From: Gnetum montanum
Lineage: Eukaryota; Streptophyta; Gnetopsida; Gnetales; Gnetaceae
NCBI GenBank assembly: GCA_015680685.1
Contig: MNCI01007809.1
Coordinates: forward strand, 131,174 to 195,173
DNA length: 64,000 nt
Direction: 5' to 3'
This document shows positions 24,201 to 36,400 of this stretch, piece after piece; the stretch's first letter is position 1, and the number at the start of each line of letters is the position of its first letter. The notes under the pieces are model-generated. The model saw only the letters and a list, made by a program, of their open reading frames with translations. It had not been told where the DNA came from and searched no databases. The translations under genes were made by a program, and so were the position numbers.

Positions 24201-24290
24201 TCTTGACCCCTTTCCATTCTAGGCTATTTCTCCCTTAGTTGGGATGGCCCTGCTTCCTACGTGTGCTTTTCTTTTGGTGCCATCTATAGT
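21256..24290 (-). pseudogene. A1 post-integrase ORF remnant (env-like position)
   Basis: Read on the minus strand from an ATG at about 24286 (MAPKEKHT), one frame stays coding-like for more than 600 bases, broken almost only by TAG or TAA where Gln would fit. It contains KEEPLVMHVIGPLREEVEVE and KAYLNQIKLREV. Further on (22900-21900) there are Lys/Glu/Leu-rich parts such as GQFKIAKELNEHLAMKVVEL with coiled-coil character. It lies where Athila elements carry an env-like ORF, but no signal peptide or membrane segment could be identified, so the product is unknown. Element A2 lacks this stretch. 21256-21490 next to the LTR is hydrophobic in one frame, possibly by chance. Confidence 0.4.
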
Positions 24291-26280
24291 CACAACACAT
24301 CCATGAATTAGTAGATATAATGTGTAAATTTAAATTTTTGAATATGTTCTCTCATTAATTAGTTACACTTTGACTATGCTTGGACCATGGTATATTGATT
24401 ATTTTATTAATTATTTATTATAAATGTCACTGAAGCTCTTTGAAAATGTTTAACTCTTATAATTTGGTGTTTGATAGTTGATTTTTCAATTAAACCTTTG
24501 TGGGAGTTTGAAAAAATCACAAAAATATTTTGGTGAAAAAAAATGACACATTTGTGGCCCCCATGATGAAGAGCTTACCTTGAGTAGTTGCAAAGTTGAA
24601 GAACAGAGTGATTTGGATAAACGGTTTGTGAGTTATGGGCTTTGAAAAGTTCTAGGATTTGAAAATTTAAAAAACTCCTTTGGCATTTGTGAGAAAATGT
24701 AAATGTTTCAATAGATTTGGGGTCCATGGAATTTTAGAAAAGCCAAGAATATGATAAAATCATTGAAGAGGATCTTTAAAAGTCCAAAAATTGAAAAATT
24801 TGATGCAGAATGTGTTTAATGAATAAAATTTGTAAAGGAACACATGGTGTGATGTAGAAGATGAGTGTACGAAAGATTCGAGTTGTAAGAATGCCTAAGG
24901 ATAAGTTGCTTAAAAAACCCAACCAAGGGATATGCAAGTGGGTCCTCCCCATTGCAAGTACATGCCCTTTTTGCCCTTGCATAGTCTCAAGCTAAGGAAT
25001 CCATGGGCCCCATAGGTGACTAATGGTTGATGAAAGTTAAGGAGCAAAACCCAAAAGATTCTACCTAAGAATTCAAGTACATCAAACCAAGACATGAAAT
25101 CAAGAACATGGACACCAACAGTGAGGTGTGTTATGGTCAACATAGATGGATGATGGAGAAGGTGGAATGGAATCTATAATTAAGGTCATAAAAAGTCCCT
25201 TATGGAGTTTATGTTTAAAATGACCTGAGAAGATTCATCCTTAGTCTAGAACAAAACCAACCTCTTTTAGTGACTTCACATCATCACTCCAAGACTGATC
25301 CACCTCCTTGAGACACAAGAGTGCTCCCACAAAACAATCACCATTTCATAAAGATAAGAAAAGAGAAGTAGGAACTAAGATAGGACCTCAGTTAGAGGGG
25401 ATCTTCAAACATGGGTAACATGTCTCTCTAGTTCCATAACTAGTGCTTGTAGCCCATTTATTTGTCTAAGTGGTGTGCTTAGAATTCCCATCATGTTTTT
25501 TTATTTGTTTTTTTTCTCTTTTCTATTTTTTTATGGGAAACACACCATGCAAAGACTTTATTTGACTTCTTGTTATTGAAATGGTGAATAGTAAGAAGTC
25601 AATGGAAACACCTAAGCACCCAAGTAAGTAGAAGAGTACAAAGAGTATTGAGTTCCCTTGAAGTTACACCCTATTCAAACCTTTGAATCCTTCCCAATTC
25701 TAGAAACTACCAAGGTCAAAAATTTATTAAAGGTTTATTTAATGAAAAGGACCTCACACTTCCAAAATAAGGAAAACCATAGGGTTTGTGGATGGGTGGA
25801 TGTCATGGACTCACTACCTATTCCATGAAAAAGAAGCCATGACTGAGTCATCAATATAAAAACTCAAAAATAGAAACCAAACATTAAGCCCAAACCACCA
25901 TTAGTAGCAGCCACAACACCACTGTGTCCTATTGGAAATAAAGCACTTTTATTAGCAAAAATTTGAAAATCACACTCAAAAAAAAAATATATATATATAT
26001 ATAACTGTAAAATATCCAATGAAGATTCAAACGTACTAATAATGATGTAAAAATATGAAAAATTTTGAAAATCAAAAAGTTGTAAAATAAATAACTTACA
26101 AAATAAAAAATGTGGGAAACAAAAAAAAGAGAAAAACTAAGGAGCCATATGGATGATTTAGAACATATGGGCATCTCCCCCATGACTGAGTTGGAAGGAG
26201 GAGATTCAAAAAATTAATCATGGTTGTCCATCCATTGAGGTATTTGTTGTACTAGCTTGCTTTGGCTCATGGAAAAGCTT
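24291..26280 (-). repeat. A1 non-coding 3' region, shared with A2
   Basis: It matches 54500-55740 of element A2 in the same orientation, for example GTGGGTCCTCCCC at 24936 and 54573 and the CATAACTAGTGCTTGTAGCCC block near 25435 and 55060. It has no coding signal and holds a short (AT)n at about 25988. It is a conserved non-coding part of family A. Confidence 0.65.
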
Positions 26281-26289
26281 CACTTGTTG

Positions 26290-27300
26290 GATGTTGATCA
26301 AATACCTTTTATTTGGGCTCTCATGTTTGTATATGGTCATGGCCTTAGAAGAAAAGGTTTCATCAATTATATAAGGTCCCTTCCATAATGTTTGAAATTT
26401 TATTTTCTGGGTTACATGTGTGGGGTTCCATTAGAGAACCTTATCTTCTAGTTGATGTTCCACTATACATATTATCAAGTCATGTCATTACTTGTTGAAT
26501 GTCTTGTGCACTTCATTCAAATATAGGACCACTAATCAATTTTTGTTTAGCACATTGAGGTTGATTAATCTTTCTTTTTATGTTAGACTTAGGTCAAGGT
26601 TTAGTTCATAGGTTGTTAAGAGTGTACGGATCTTAGTTGAATCAGAAGTGTTGAAATTTTCCATACACTAGCTCATAGGGAGAGTAGCCAATAGGGAGTT
26701 TCCATGTTGACTAGTAGCCTCAAAGGGAATCATTGAATTTTGTGCCCCTATCTCTTCTATATTTACTTATAGTCCTTGTTAGGATCTTTGTGATCTCTAT
26801 ATTAGTTACCTCTGCTTGATTGTTGGCTTGGGGTGATAGGGTGTTATTAATTTATGTTCGACCCCCAAGCATTGCATGATTTTTTGAAAGATGACACCTA
26901 TAAAATGAGTTCCATTTTCCAAAATCAATGCACGTGGCACCCAAAACCTATTAACAACATTTTGTTGTATAAATCTAGCAGCAGTGGATGAAGTACAGTA
27001 AGTGACTACTAGTACTTTTGCCCATTTTGGTGTAGTAGTTGACTGCTATGATGATATATGCCTTTCTATTGCACATGGGTGTAATGGAACCCATGAAGTA
27101 TATGCCCCATATGTCAAAGAGCTCTAGTGGTTGAATCCACTATTGAGGATCCTCCATTCGAGCAGTTATCCCACCATCTCTTTGACAATGCTCATAAGAT
27201 TAAACAAATCAGTGGACATCCCTAAAAGTTTTAGGCCAATACTTTCCTACCATCTTACAATATGTAAGGGCATTGCATAGACTAAATGGCATCTTACAAT
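26290..27300 (-). pseudogene. A1 integrase remnant
   Basis: The minus strand reads KYWPKTFRDVH, YEHCQRDGGIT, then LFDIWGIYFMGSITP, AYIIIAVNYYTK, LILENGTHFIG, LGVEHKLITPYHPK and further PFEATSQHGNSLL. This is the Athila-type integrase: the zinc finger CxxCQ is reduced to YxxCQ, the first catalytic Asp region WGIDFMG has Tyr in place of Asp, and the second Asp of DNGxxF is Glu. Integrase would insert element DNA; this copy cannot. It joins abnormally to the reverse transcriptase remnant. Confidence 0.75.
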
Positions 27301-27944
27301 ATGCAAAACTTCCTTAAGGACTCATGAATGTTTTCTTGGCCTAATCCTCTAGCAAAATTTGGATCTAGTTATAACCACTCTAACCATCCAAGAAGCTATA
27401 ATAGCAATGCCTAGAGATAGTATCCAACACTTGGTCCACAAATGACAATGGAAAATGATTTTTAAATGTTGTCATATTCAACAACCTGAAGTCAATGCAG
27501 ACCTACCACTTTCCACCTTTCTTTGGCACAATTACTAGTGGGCTAACCCACTCACTATCCACAATGGGATAGATGAACCCCACATTGAGAAGTTATTCTA
27601 TTCCCTCTTTGACCATCTATTTCAATTTTGGATTTATCCACCTTTATGGCTATCTTCTTGGCTTCATAGCTAGGTTAGTGTAGATACGATGTTGGCATAT
27701 CCTTGGATCATTTCTTGTTATCTCAAGATATGACCAAGCAAAGGCTTTTGGCCACTTGTTAACGACCTACAACAACTTTTCTTTTTATTTAGGAGCAATA
27801 TTTGTATTAATTATGATTATCTTGCCATTATTAAAACATGTGTACTCCATGTTAGCCGATAAGGTTTTTAACTTTAGGGGCTCCTACTTAAAATTATCAA
27901 TAATTTCCAACTCTTTCCAATAGGTATCATCATCTTCATCATTG
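27260..27944 (-). pseudogene. A1 reverse transcriptase remnant, 3' truncated
   Basis: The minus strand reads AWSYLEITRNDPRICQHRIY, then GFIYPIVDSEWVSPLVIVPK, VCIDFRLLNMTTFKNHFPL, SGYNQIQI and FAYCKMPFSLCNA. These are reverse-transcriptase blocks 1 to 4 (family: MPFGLCNAP). The YxDD block and RNase H are absent. The frame passes directly into the integrase zinc finger, which marks an internal deletion. The N-terminal end continues across element T into the protease side. Confidence 0.75.
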
Positions 27945-27949
27945 GAGAG

Positions 27950-29237
27950 TTAAACACCACAAAATTTCGAGCTTAGTACTTTTCCAACAAGAGTCGAGCT
28001 AAGTCATGATGTTCCCCCAGCATGACTAAAGCTTGAGGGCCCCACAGATAGCCTCAACCAGAGTCGAACTCAACGGGGAGCAAGTCCTTGAGACCCATCG
28101 ACAGCCATGACAACATCTTCTATCAAACATGGCAACTTCGGAGCTCAAAGTACTTAGTTTACACTAAGTATGCATTGTCAACGTATACACCCAGCGTATA
28201 CACCTGACATTTTCAGCGTATACACCCAGCATATACGCCCGACAGCGTACATATCCATAGCATATACACTCAGTGTACATGCCCAGCGTACACGCCTCAC
28301 ACGTACGCTCAGCTTGTACGATTGATGTATACGCCCAACATGCAATTCCTGAAGATGTCATGGAAACAGCACTGCAGAACAAGATTTGGTAAAAGGTAGC
28401 AATTCACACGAACAAAGCAACCATCAGCGTATACGCCCAGTAGACACAGTGTATGCGCCCAACGTATACGCCTAGCAGACAAAGTATACATTCTCAGCGT
28501 ATATGCCCAGAGTCTACGCCTGCCTGATACAACATATACACCCAACAGATGTAACATGTTGTACACTTGTAAATTTTATTCTTTTGCACCTGGTCAATGC
28601 GCCACGTGTCACCCAACTCGAGTCTAATGTCTAAACCTGTATAAACACCCCAATTTTTCATTAGAACGGGGTTGGAAATTTTTGGGCAAACCAGAGAGAA
28701 AATAGAGATGCTAGAAACCAGAGCAGAGAACCTTGTATGCTGGACCTCAACCCTGTACGCTGAGCATATAGCCTCTACGTTGTGCCTATAGTCTGAACCA
28801 GCACACGGTCATCCTTGTATCCGCTAGGGCTATTCATCCGCCTTGTGTGAAAGCCACAACTACGTTAAACTGGTGCATTGTAACTCTCACTTTGCAATAA
28901 TATTGCTACATTTTCTTCCTCAAATCTATTACAGTTTTCCATTTATTGTTGCATTTTTGCTACTTACGCTCTGGTACATTTACGCTCCGTTTACATTAGT
29001 TACCCCGTTTACGCCTCGTTTTACATCAGTTACGTTGTTTACGCATAACCCAGCATATAGCACCTTGGTGTACGTTTGGGGAAATCCTTGCCTGATCTGT
29101 GTGCGAACCACTCAAGGTACTTTACCTTCGTTGATTCCAGCTTACCCTCAAGCGAAGGTAAGGTCTTCTGTGCATGTCCAACAATCCCCTGGTTTCTGTT
29201 TCCTTCTAGCCAGAGACCGATGATTTCGGATGGTACA
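27950..29237 (+). mobile_element. Element T 5' LTR
   Basis: 1288 bases from TTAAACACC (TG changed to TT) to TGGTACA. It aligns throughout with 43704-44958. 28160-28540 is packed with AGCGTATACGCCCAGC-type motifs. A TATA box is at 28640. A 126-codon open frame (28843-29223) is present in both LTRs but resembles no family and is read as LTR sequence. Confidence 0.9.
28640..28646 (+). promoter_or_regulatory. TATA-like box in T 5' LTR
   Basis: TATAAAC, conserved in the 3' LTR as TATATAAAA (44359-44367), a better box. It lies downstream of the U3 motif repeats and is the probable start region of the genomic RNA. Confidence 0.55.
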
Positions 29238-29241
29238 GAAA

Positions 29242-29259
29242 TTGGCGCTAGAAGGAGGG
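29242..29259 (+). promoter_or_regulatory. Element T primer-binding site
   Basis: TGGCGCTAGAAGGAGGG begins four bases after the LTR end, the place and TGG start expected of a tRNA primer-binding site. I could not assign the tRNA with certainty. Confidence 0.6.
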
Positions 29260-29289
29260 CCAAAAACTACCTAAAACTTGCTGTGCTTC

Positions 29290-29740
29290 AGAACTCCCAG
29301 CATCTACGCTGTCGAGTATACGCCAAACCTGTCTGAAAACTCCCAGCATCTACGCTGCTGAGTCTAAAACTTACTGTCTACAAAATTCCCAGCGTCTACG
29401 CTGTTGAGCATCTATGCTACTGAGCTTACGCAACTCTGTCTGCAAAATTCCCAGCGTCTACGCTACCGTCAGTATACACTACCCTCTGTACATTGTAAAC
29501 CCTGTTTACACTGTACGCTAACGCTGTCTACGCTGCTTAGCGTATATGCTGCACACTCTACGCTGTAGACTCGTTTCCACTACTATTCAGTTTATGCTAT
29601 ATGCTCTATGCTGTAGACTCGTCTACGCTGCTACGTCTATGCTGCGTTCTCTATGCTGACTCTGTCTACGCTCTACATTAACTCTGTCTACACTCTACAT
29701 TGACTCTGTCTACGCTCTACGCTGTAGACCTTGTCTACGC
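29290..29740 (+). repeat. Leader repeats of CCCAGCGTCTACGCTG type
   Basis: An array of about fifteen short units built on CTACGCTG, with spacers of 10-30 bases, between the primer-binding site and gag. It shares the TACGC core with the LTR motif repeats and the spacer at 37130-38160. Confidence 0.7.
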
Positions 29741-31560
29741 CGCTGATGTACTATTATACCAGTTTCATACACTTTCACTGTACCGTATTCTCAACTGTTC
29801 ATCATGATGACCCCATCAGCTCTTTGGTTCCGCCCCTAACATTACCCAAAGGTGTATCATTGCCTACGCTAACTAAATACAACGGGGAGACAGACCCCAA
29901 TGCTCACCTTATAACATTTAGATTAGAATTCACATTACTTCAAGCATGACCACATGCCATTTTGCGAGTGTTTCCTATGTCCCTCGCAGGGAGAGCACTT
30001 GATTGGTATTGGGCCTTGCCAAGAAACTCGATATTTTCTCTAGAGGAGTTGTTACATCAATTCGTTACCAGGTTCAAGTATAACTTGAAACCTGAAGCAA
30101 CACTTGACAGCCTTATACAAGTCAAACAAACACCTCTAGAACCCATACAAAAATTCATCCAAAGGTGGAGTGCTGCTCTCAATGAGCTCCATGAGCTAAT
30201 CCTAGAGATATATCTCCTCACCATTCTAAAGGGGGTTGTTAATGACTTTTTCAAATCCAAGTTATATTATCTCAATGCGCGTAACCTCAATCAAGCCTTT
30301 GTATAGATTAAAAACATAGAGGAGGTGGCCCAAAATAGCCATGATCCTGTGTATTTAGCCTTTAAGAATCAACACAGTAAGAAAGATAAAGAAAATGCTA
30401 AAACAACTATAGCGGCAGTAGTGAAAATGAAACAAGAAAATGTGGGACAACAAAGCAAACCGCCTGCTACCCCTACTAATTATGCCAAACCTACTATCGC
30501 GACTGCACCAGAATCGTCCTCATCACAGAACCCAACACCGAATCGTACGAGAAACTTTGAGAGGAAAGAACCCTCCCAATACACGTCGTTGCCTATGAAG
30601 CCATCATAATTATTTGACTAGCTCCTAAAGGCTGGATTAATGAAACATAAACAGTTATCCCCTGTCGCTATCCAGAGACATAATCGATTTTGTCAACTGG
30701 TTCAGAACCCAAGCTTAGCAATGCCGGATGAGCCTCCAGTACCGAAAGGCTTTAGAATGGATCGTTTCTGTGACTATCACCAACGTAACGGGCATGGCAT
30801 AGATTATTGTTTCACCCTAAAGCAAGACATACAACTAATAATCGATGGAGGTTAGATCACCTTTGATGAAGCCAACCCGGTTCAACCGCAAAACTAGGCC
30901 ATGGGTGTGTATAAAGATCCTCTAAATACCAAAGAGGCACCGTACGTCATTAACACAATCTACCTTGATAACGAAGCCGACACACCTAGCATTAACACCG
31001 TCTACTCTAACCATGATCAACAAATGTCTAATAAACCATTTGTAGTGCGTATTCCTCCCACAGTACAAACATCGACGCCTCAGTCGTCATATTCACCATA
31101 GAAGCCTTACGTCATCAGAATACCCCCTGCCGTAGTAGCTTCTAACACCCCGACATGCGAAAAACCATACGTCATGCATGTACCTCCCGCCGTCACTACC
31201 ACAAACTCACCAACACCTCCTATTCAACCAACTCCCTACGTAGTCCAAGTACCACCTGTGGTTGCAACAGCGGAGGTACAACCTCCAGCCAGGCCAACTC
31301 CATACGTCGTTAGGACACCTGAATGTCCTAGTGATCGCCAATCCTTCATTTCGCAAGCACACAATAAACCCAGCCCTTATGTCATCAAGGTGCCTAGCCA
31401 GCCTGGCACTCAACCGCATGCCACCGTCCAACTGCAACCTCGCCCGACTCCATATGTAGTACGAATCCCAAAATAACCTGAGGCTCTGAAACCAACTGCA
31501 CCCCCACACCACACACGGGAACACTTAGCGGACAGGCTTACACGTGAACGCTTGGAGAAG
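29731..31560 (+). pseudogene. Element T gag
   Basis: Gag builds the virus-like particle. 29740-30300 is the capsid: LPTLTKYNGETDPNAHL, then FPMSLAGRALDWYWALP and FVTRFKYN, typical of plant gypsy gag. The zinc knuckle is at about 30763-30815 as FCDYHQRNGHGIDYC, a C-H-H-C pattern used by Tat elements. 31037-31476 adds seven copies of a KPYVVRIPP-type repeat, a Pro-rich linker before the protease. The first frame opens with ATG at 29731; stops at about 29947, 30304, 30607, 30853, 30895 and 31099 break it. Confidence 0.85.
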
Positions 31561-32822
31561 GAGCGTTAACGGCTAGCCTTAGGACCTCCCAAACCAACAC
31601 CATTAAATGCAGTACCCATGACACCACATAACGATACGCCAAACACAGGCCATGAGGGTGAATCATCCAGAAAACCTGATCCACCCAAATCAACAATTCC
31701 AAAAAAAATGACAAACCAACGATGCACGAAATAAAACTGTTGGGCCCAATGGACCAAGTCACTATTGACAAACATACGCCCAATAGTAGAGACCTAGCAA
31801 TAGCCCTAATGCAGGTCACGTAGGCACTCAAACAAAAGAATACTTCATTAAGCTTATATGACCTAGTTTTAACATCTCAAACACATCGCGAAGCTTTGGT
31901 GCGCATGTTAACATCTATCCCAGTAAATGAGGACTTACCTCCAAATGAACCTTCAATTCATGCGGTAATGTACTTGCCTCAAGGGTTAACTTCCAAGCCA
32001 TTAAGTTTCCACAACAATAACATCAAGGTGGATGAGAAAACAGGAGAGATAACAACAACCCCTATGTTCATAACAATATGAGTAAACCAATTCAAGATAC
32101 ATAGGGTCCATGTAGATGATGGAGCTGCCACAAATATAGTGCCATATCCCATCATCAAACAACTCAAGCTCACAGAGCTAATCAGACCAACTGCCACCAC
32201 ATGTTTGAAATCATTTAGCGGGTTGCGCGTGATAGTCAAAGGCACCGTGACTTTAGACTTCATAGCAGGGGATCAATTCCCCACATCTGCTGACTTTGTG
32301 GTAATTGATGAAATGCCAAGGTTTAATCTAATCTTGGGAAGGCCCTAGTTAGCCCAAATAAAAGCAGTCTCCTCCCCTATACACCAAGAAATTCACCTGC
32401 CTTACGAAGGTGACGAAATCGTCATACACGGAAAGGCTGCAACACCCATCATCTCATCGTACATAGACACAGACCAAGGCTCAGAGGTTAAGCTTGAAGA
32501 GCCTAGACAACACGACATAAATGAACAACATCCAGTAGGCGATAATCATTTAGATACAAAGGAAAACCCACCCAAAATAGAAACACCCAGGTCTGACATC
32601 ATGCATACACAACTTCCCTTAGAAACTACAACTGACACGAAAACTGAGACACACGTAGAAGCGCAAGAAAATACTAATGCGGGAACAATTCCATCAGATG
32701 TCCCTTGGGCTGAATTACCATTCAACGTGATCAGTGAAGGGGATGCTGAATATAAAATCATACTCGCTAACACTACTCCTAACGTCAAAATGAGAAAAAT
32801 CAAAAAATTATTAAATCAATAA
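31561..32822 (+). pseudogene. Element T protease (retropepsin) region
   Basis: The aspartic protease that would cut the polyprotein. At about 32100 the frame reads VHVDDGAATNIVPYPIIKQL, with DDGA in place of the DSGA/DTGA catalytic motif (Tat elements often vary here). LRVIVKGTVTLDF, FVVIDEMPRFNLILGRP follow, the end typical of retropepsin. A stop at 32347 precedes a hydrophilic tail rich in Thr and Glu, ending in KMRKIKKLLNQ and a stop at 32821. 31561-31890 is frame-broken. Confidence 0.8.
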
Positions 32823-33065
32823 ACTACAAATGGTCCAAAATGCCGTTAAACTACAAATAGTCCAGGACGACGTTAAACTATCATGTCCACAATGACATAA
32901 AACTAGCGATGATCAGAAATGGTCAGTTAATCGAGAAATCCACCCGTGTCATTCGAAACGTCCCTTGCTTACGCTAGGGCCCGAAATGGCCTTAAACTAC
33001 GCATATGGCCCAAAATGGCCTTAAACTAGTGCGCATGTGGCCCGAAATGGCCTTAAACTAGATCA
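32822..33065 (+). repeat. Array a of GG-CC-TTAAACT units
   Basis: About eight units such as CCCGAAATGGCCTTAAACTA, spaced 20-40 bases, directly after the protease stop. The same core recurs at 38335-38570, on the far side of the antisense gene. Confidence 0.75.
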
Positions 33066-33415
33066 TCCACTTATACTTTGTCTTCCTCTCAAATCCCAGC
33101 TCCATGTTTGAATTTACGCTTGCATTGCCATGCTGTCAATAATAATTTTTGCGATTATCTTTCGTTTATCATTACACTCTGACTTATAATTACATTCGCG
33201 CATTACACTTAAACCACAACAATAAACCAAAACATTTTACATTGCCATGTCATGTTTACAGTTAAACTCAAAACCAACAAAAAATTTTATACATGTAATG
33301 ATGTACAATCATAAGAGTTAACTGGTTTCATTCATCTGTTCAATATAACTCAAAATTTTTAATTTACAATTCCCGTATAAATTTGAGTCAGAAAAACAAA
33401 ACAAAAAACCAAAAA
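33066..33415. other. Spacer downstream of the antisense gene
   Basis: AT-rich, with no frame on the plus strand. On the minus strand it would be the 3' flank of the antisense gene. No clear poly(A) signal was chosen. Confidence 0.3.
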
Positions 33416-36400
33416 CTAAACATTAGGGGTGGGAGGGTCGGCCCCTTTAGACCCGTTGGCATCATGAGCTCCCACTCCACTGGGGCCAGCTTCCTGAACA
33501 TCATCATCACCTTGATCCTATAAAATGCAAAGGGAACAATCAACATAAGGATAAAAGAAAAAATTTCAAGCATTATGAATGAATTTCATAACAACAAAAT
33601 GCTTACGGTAGGGGATCCCCCTAAGTTGAATTCGAGCTAATGAAGGATTTCCTCTTCTGAGACACTAGTCCAATCGGTCCCATCAAGGCCTGGTCGACAT
33701 TTGCCAAGGCCTTCCCCTTGTCAACGGCTGACCAGGTAGGACTCTTTAAAGGGAATTCACCCACAGACACCTCCCCAGAAGCTATTGTGATTACCCTAGT
33801 AGGCGATTCCATCTCAACAGTTATGTTTTGAGCAAAGGTATCGAACACAGAGCGTAGACCTAGACCCTCCACAAACATTTCAAGTTGACACTTTTCAATT
33901 GATACTTCCTTCAACGATTTCTTATAATGATGCTTGTGGTTCTTTTTATCCTGACCCCATATGCGTACCTTGGAAGCGAAAGCCTTCCAATCTTGACACT
34001 TGAGGTTCAATAAATCCACCTGGGCCTTATGCTCTGCTAGTTTCCGAGTCAGCGACGCGTGGCGATTGAGTAGGTTCTAGTATCTAGTATACGTGACCTC
34101 GGAAGTCCACCAAGAGCGATCACCACTTAGTTTAGCAGAGGCAAACTCATACCGAGCCTTGAGATTGTCACGCTCAACTGACAACTCGGAAACTTCCTTC
34201 TCCTTTGCTTGAACTTGCAACCACAACTGCTCAATGGAACGCCTACAAGTCCAAAGCGATTTGGCGTTGTGTACCAGACCCTCTGCCACCTCCTCATAAA
34301 TTGGCCTTGGTACCTACTTGACTTCTAGGGATGGTGTGGGCAAACTCTCTATGCTAACTATCTTAGAGGGATCCCACCTCAGTTTGGCACCTATGCACAC
34401 GAAAACAACAAATGCTAAAATGACAAAAAAAGGGGTGTAAAACTCTAAAGCTGTAAAAAAAACTCTGAACATTTATACCTATCTTAGGGTGGGCTTCCTG
34501 AATGTGTTCAAAAACCTCCTCAACGATGCCAACCACAAAATCCATTTTACTTGGCATTTCTGTCCAAGTAAATGGTCCACGAGTACGAGATGGACTAACC
34601 TCCGTGGTCCTTTCAGGAGGGACCGTTTTCATGCGCACGTCCAACCGCATCGTTCTGATTTCACTACCTTCATCTGGAAGCGATGAAACATAAAAATAAA
34701 ATACCATAAAAAAACAACTCACAAAGAGATGCAATAAAATAAAAGAAAACATACCGTGTTCCCTGTCCCCTTCTGGGTTTGGAGGGTCACCAAGGTCCAA
34801 CCTTCCCTTGAGGAAGCTACTGGACATTTCATCGACACCACTCTGGTCATCGACCAGTTCAGTCTCCGTGGTATCTTCCCATAGCTCCTCCATCCCTCCC
34901 GCCTGATCTTTGCTCACATCTTCCTCCTCAGTCATTAACTCCGTTGTAGCCTCCTCCTCTTAAATGATAATCTCTAATTCTTGCCTCCTCACTTCTCGAG
35001 TCAAGTCTGAAGGCATTAGTGGCATGTAGGTAGTCAAAATCAAAATTATGAATAAGACAAAAATGATAAAGCAATAAGTGTACTAAGTTTCCTTACCTCG
35101 GACAGGCATCTTAAACCGTATACGCTTCACTCGTGGCTCGTCCACATTTGAGGCCTCCTCAGTTGAACGTTCACGCTTAGTCAGCTTCGACTTGGCCTTA
35201 CCGATGGTCTCTTTGATGACCCGTTCTGCTCTCTTGGTGGTATAAGGCACATCATCTAGTTCCAACCCCACACTATCACATGTGTGGATTGAGGTACTAG
35301 ATGACCCCCCTGTCGTGATAGATATGGATTCATCAATTCCCTCAGGTGCATCTTGGGACTCAGCTATTTCAAACAAATGGTTGATCCATGGGCAGGATAA
35401 TTGACCTCGATCCCATAGAACATACTTATTGTCCGCAAAAACCACTAGAAATTCAGCTAAGCGGAGAAGATAACTGGCAAAGAATGCAAAGGTAAAGTGG
35501 AACTACGCCTCGAAATTTGAGCGCAATCGCACTATCTCCTTATGAAGGCCCGACAACAAAAATTGGGCCCAGTTATAATGCATTCTGATTTCTATGATGG
35601 TTCGCATAATACACACAGCTTCAACACCAAGACTCCGCACCTGAGAAAGGGATTTAGGGAATACCCATGCCCTAAATAGGGGATATAGTTTATTAACTTC
35701 TTCAACCTTTGACTTCCCTTGCATAGGGAATCCCTTAGCACCCTTGGTAACACCCAACTAGTCCTCTAATTCACGAACCGTATGGAGCTCTTTATGAGCC
35801 CTATCCAAAACTACATTTATACCATCCGTCGGTATGCCAAACAGGTTCGAAAAGAATTTAGGCGATAGATGGAAAACTATCTTAACACCCTTAATCCGGG
35901 TGCTATAGTAAGAGATGGATTTGTCGAATGAATCAACAATTCCGATCATTTCGGCTATCGATACATCAGTGCTCGGAGTTGTAAAGAGCTCCATAAGGCC
36001 GACGTCACCTAAACAATGGACAATGGATGGCAAGGCATGGGTACGCAACCATTTCTAAGCCTTACTGATCTCCTCGAACTTCATCGAGAGAGTACTCTCA
36101 GTTTGTCCTGTTGCGACAGGGTCTCCGCTGGGAGGGACATCAACTGTGGATACAATTCAAAATCATCACATCAGTATAACCCCCGGCAATTGAACAAACA
36201 CCTTAACACATTTAGAAAATATTGTAACTTACCTTAAGCAGTGGACTTAGAGGTGCTACCCAAGTCAAAGTCACGAGGGAAAATTGGTCCCTTAGGCGAC
36301 CAATCTCCATGCAACCATCCACGAGCTATGCATTGTGTGAACGCTCTAGAAAACTGTTTATGAAAATGTACAATATCACCCTTGGTTTGAGCTAACACAG

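Noticed and set aside
28843-29223. 126-codon open frame in the T 5' LTR, also present at 44564-44941 in the 3' LTR
   Set aside because: Conservation between the two LTRs is expected because they are copies of one sequence, the peptide shows no family, and it overlaps the U3/R/U5 region.
32139-32822. Minus-strand frames opposite the protease region (31979-32263, 32546-32803)
   Set aside because: Shadows of the sense protease frame; no splice sites or domain pattern as in the real antisense gene.
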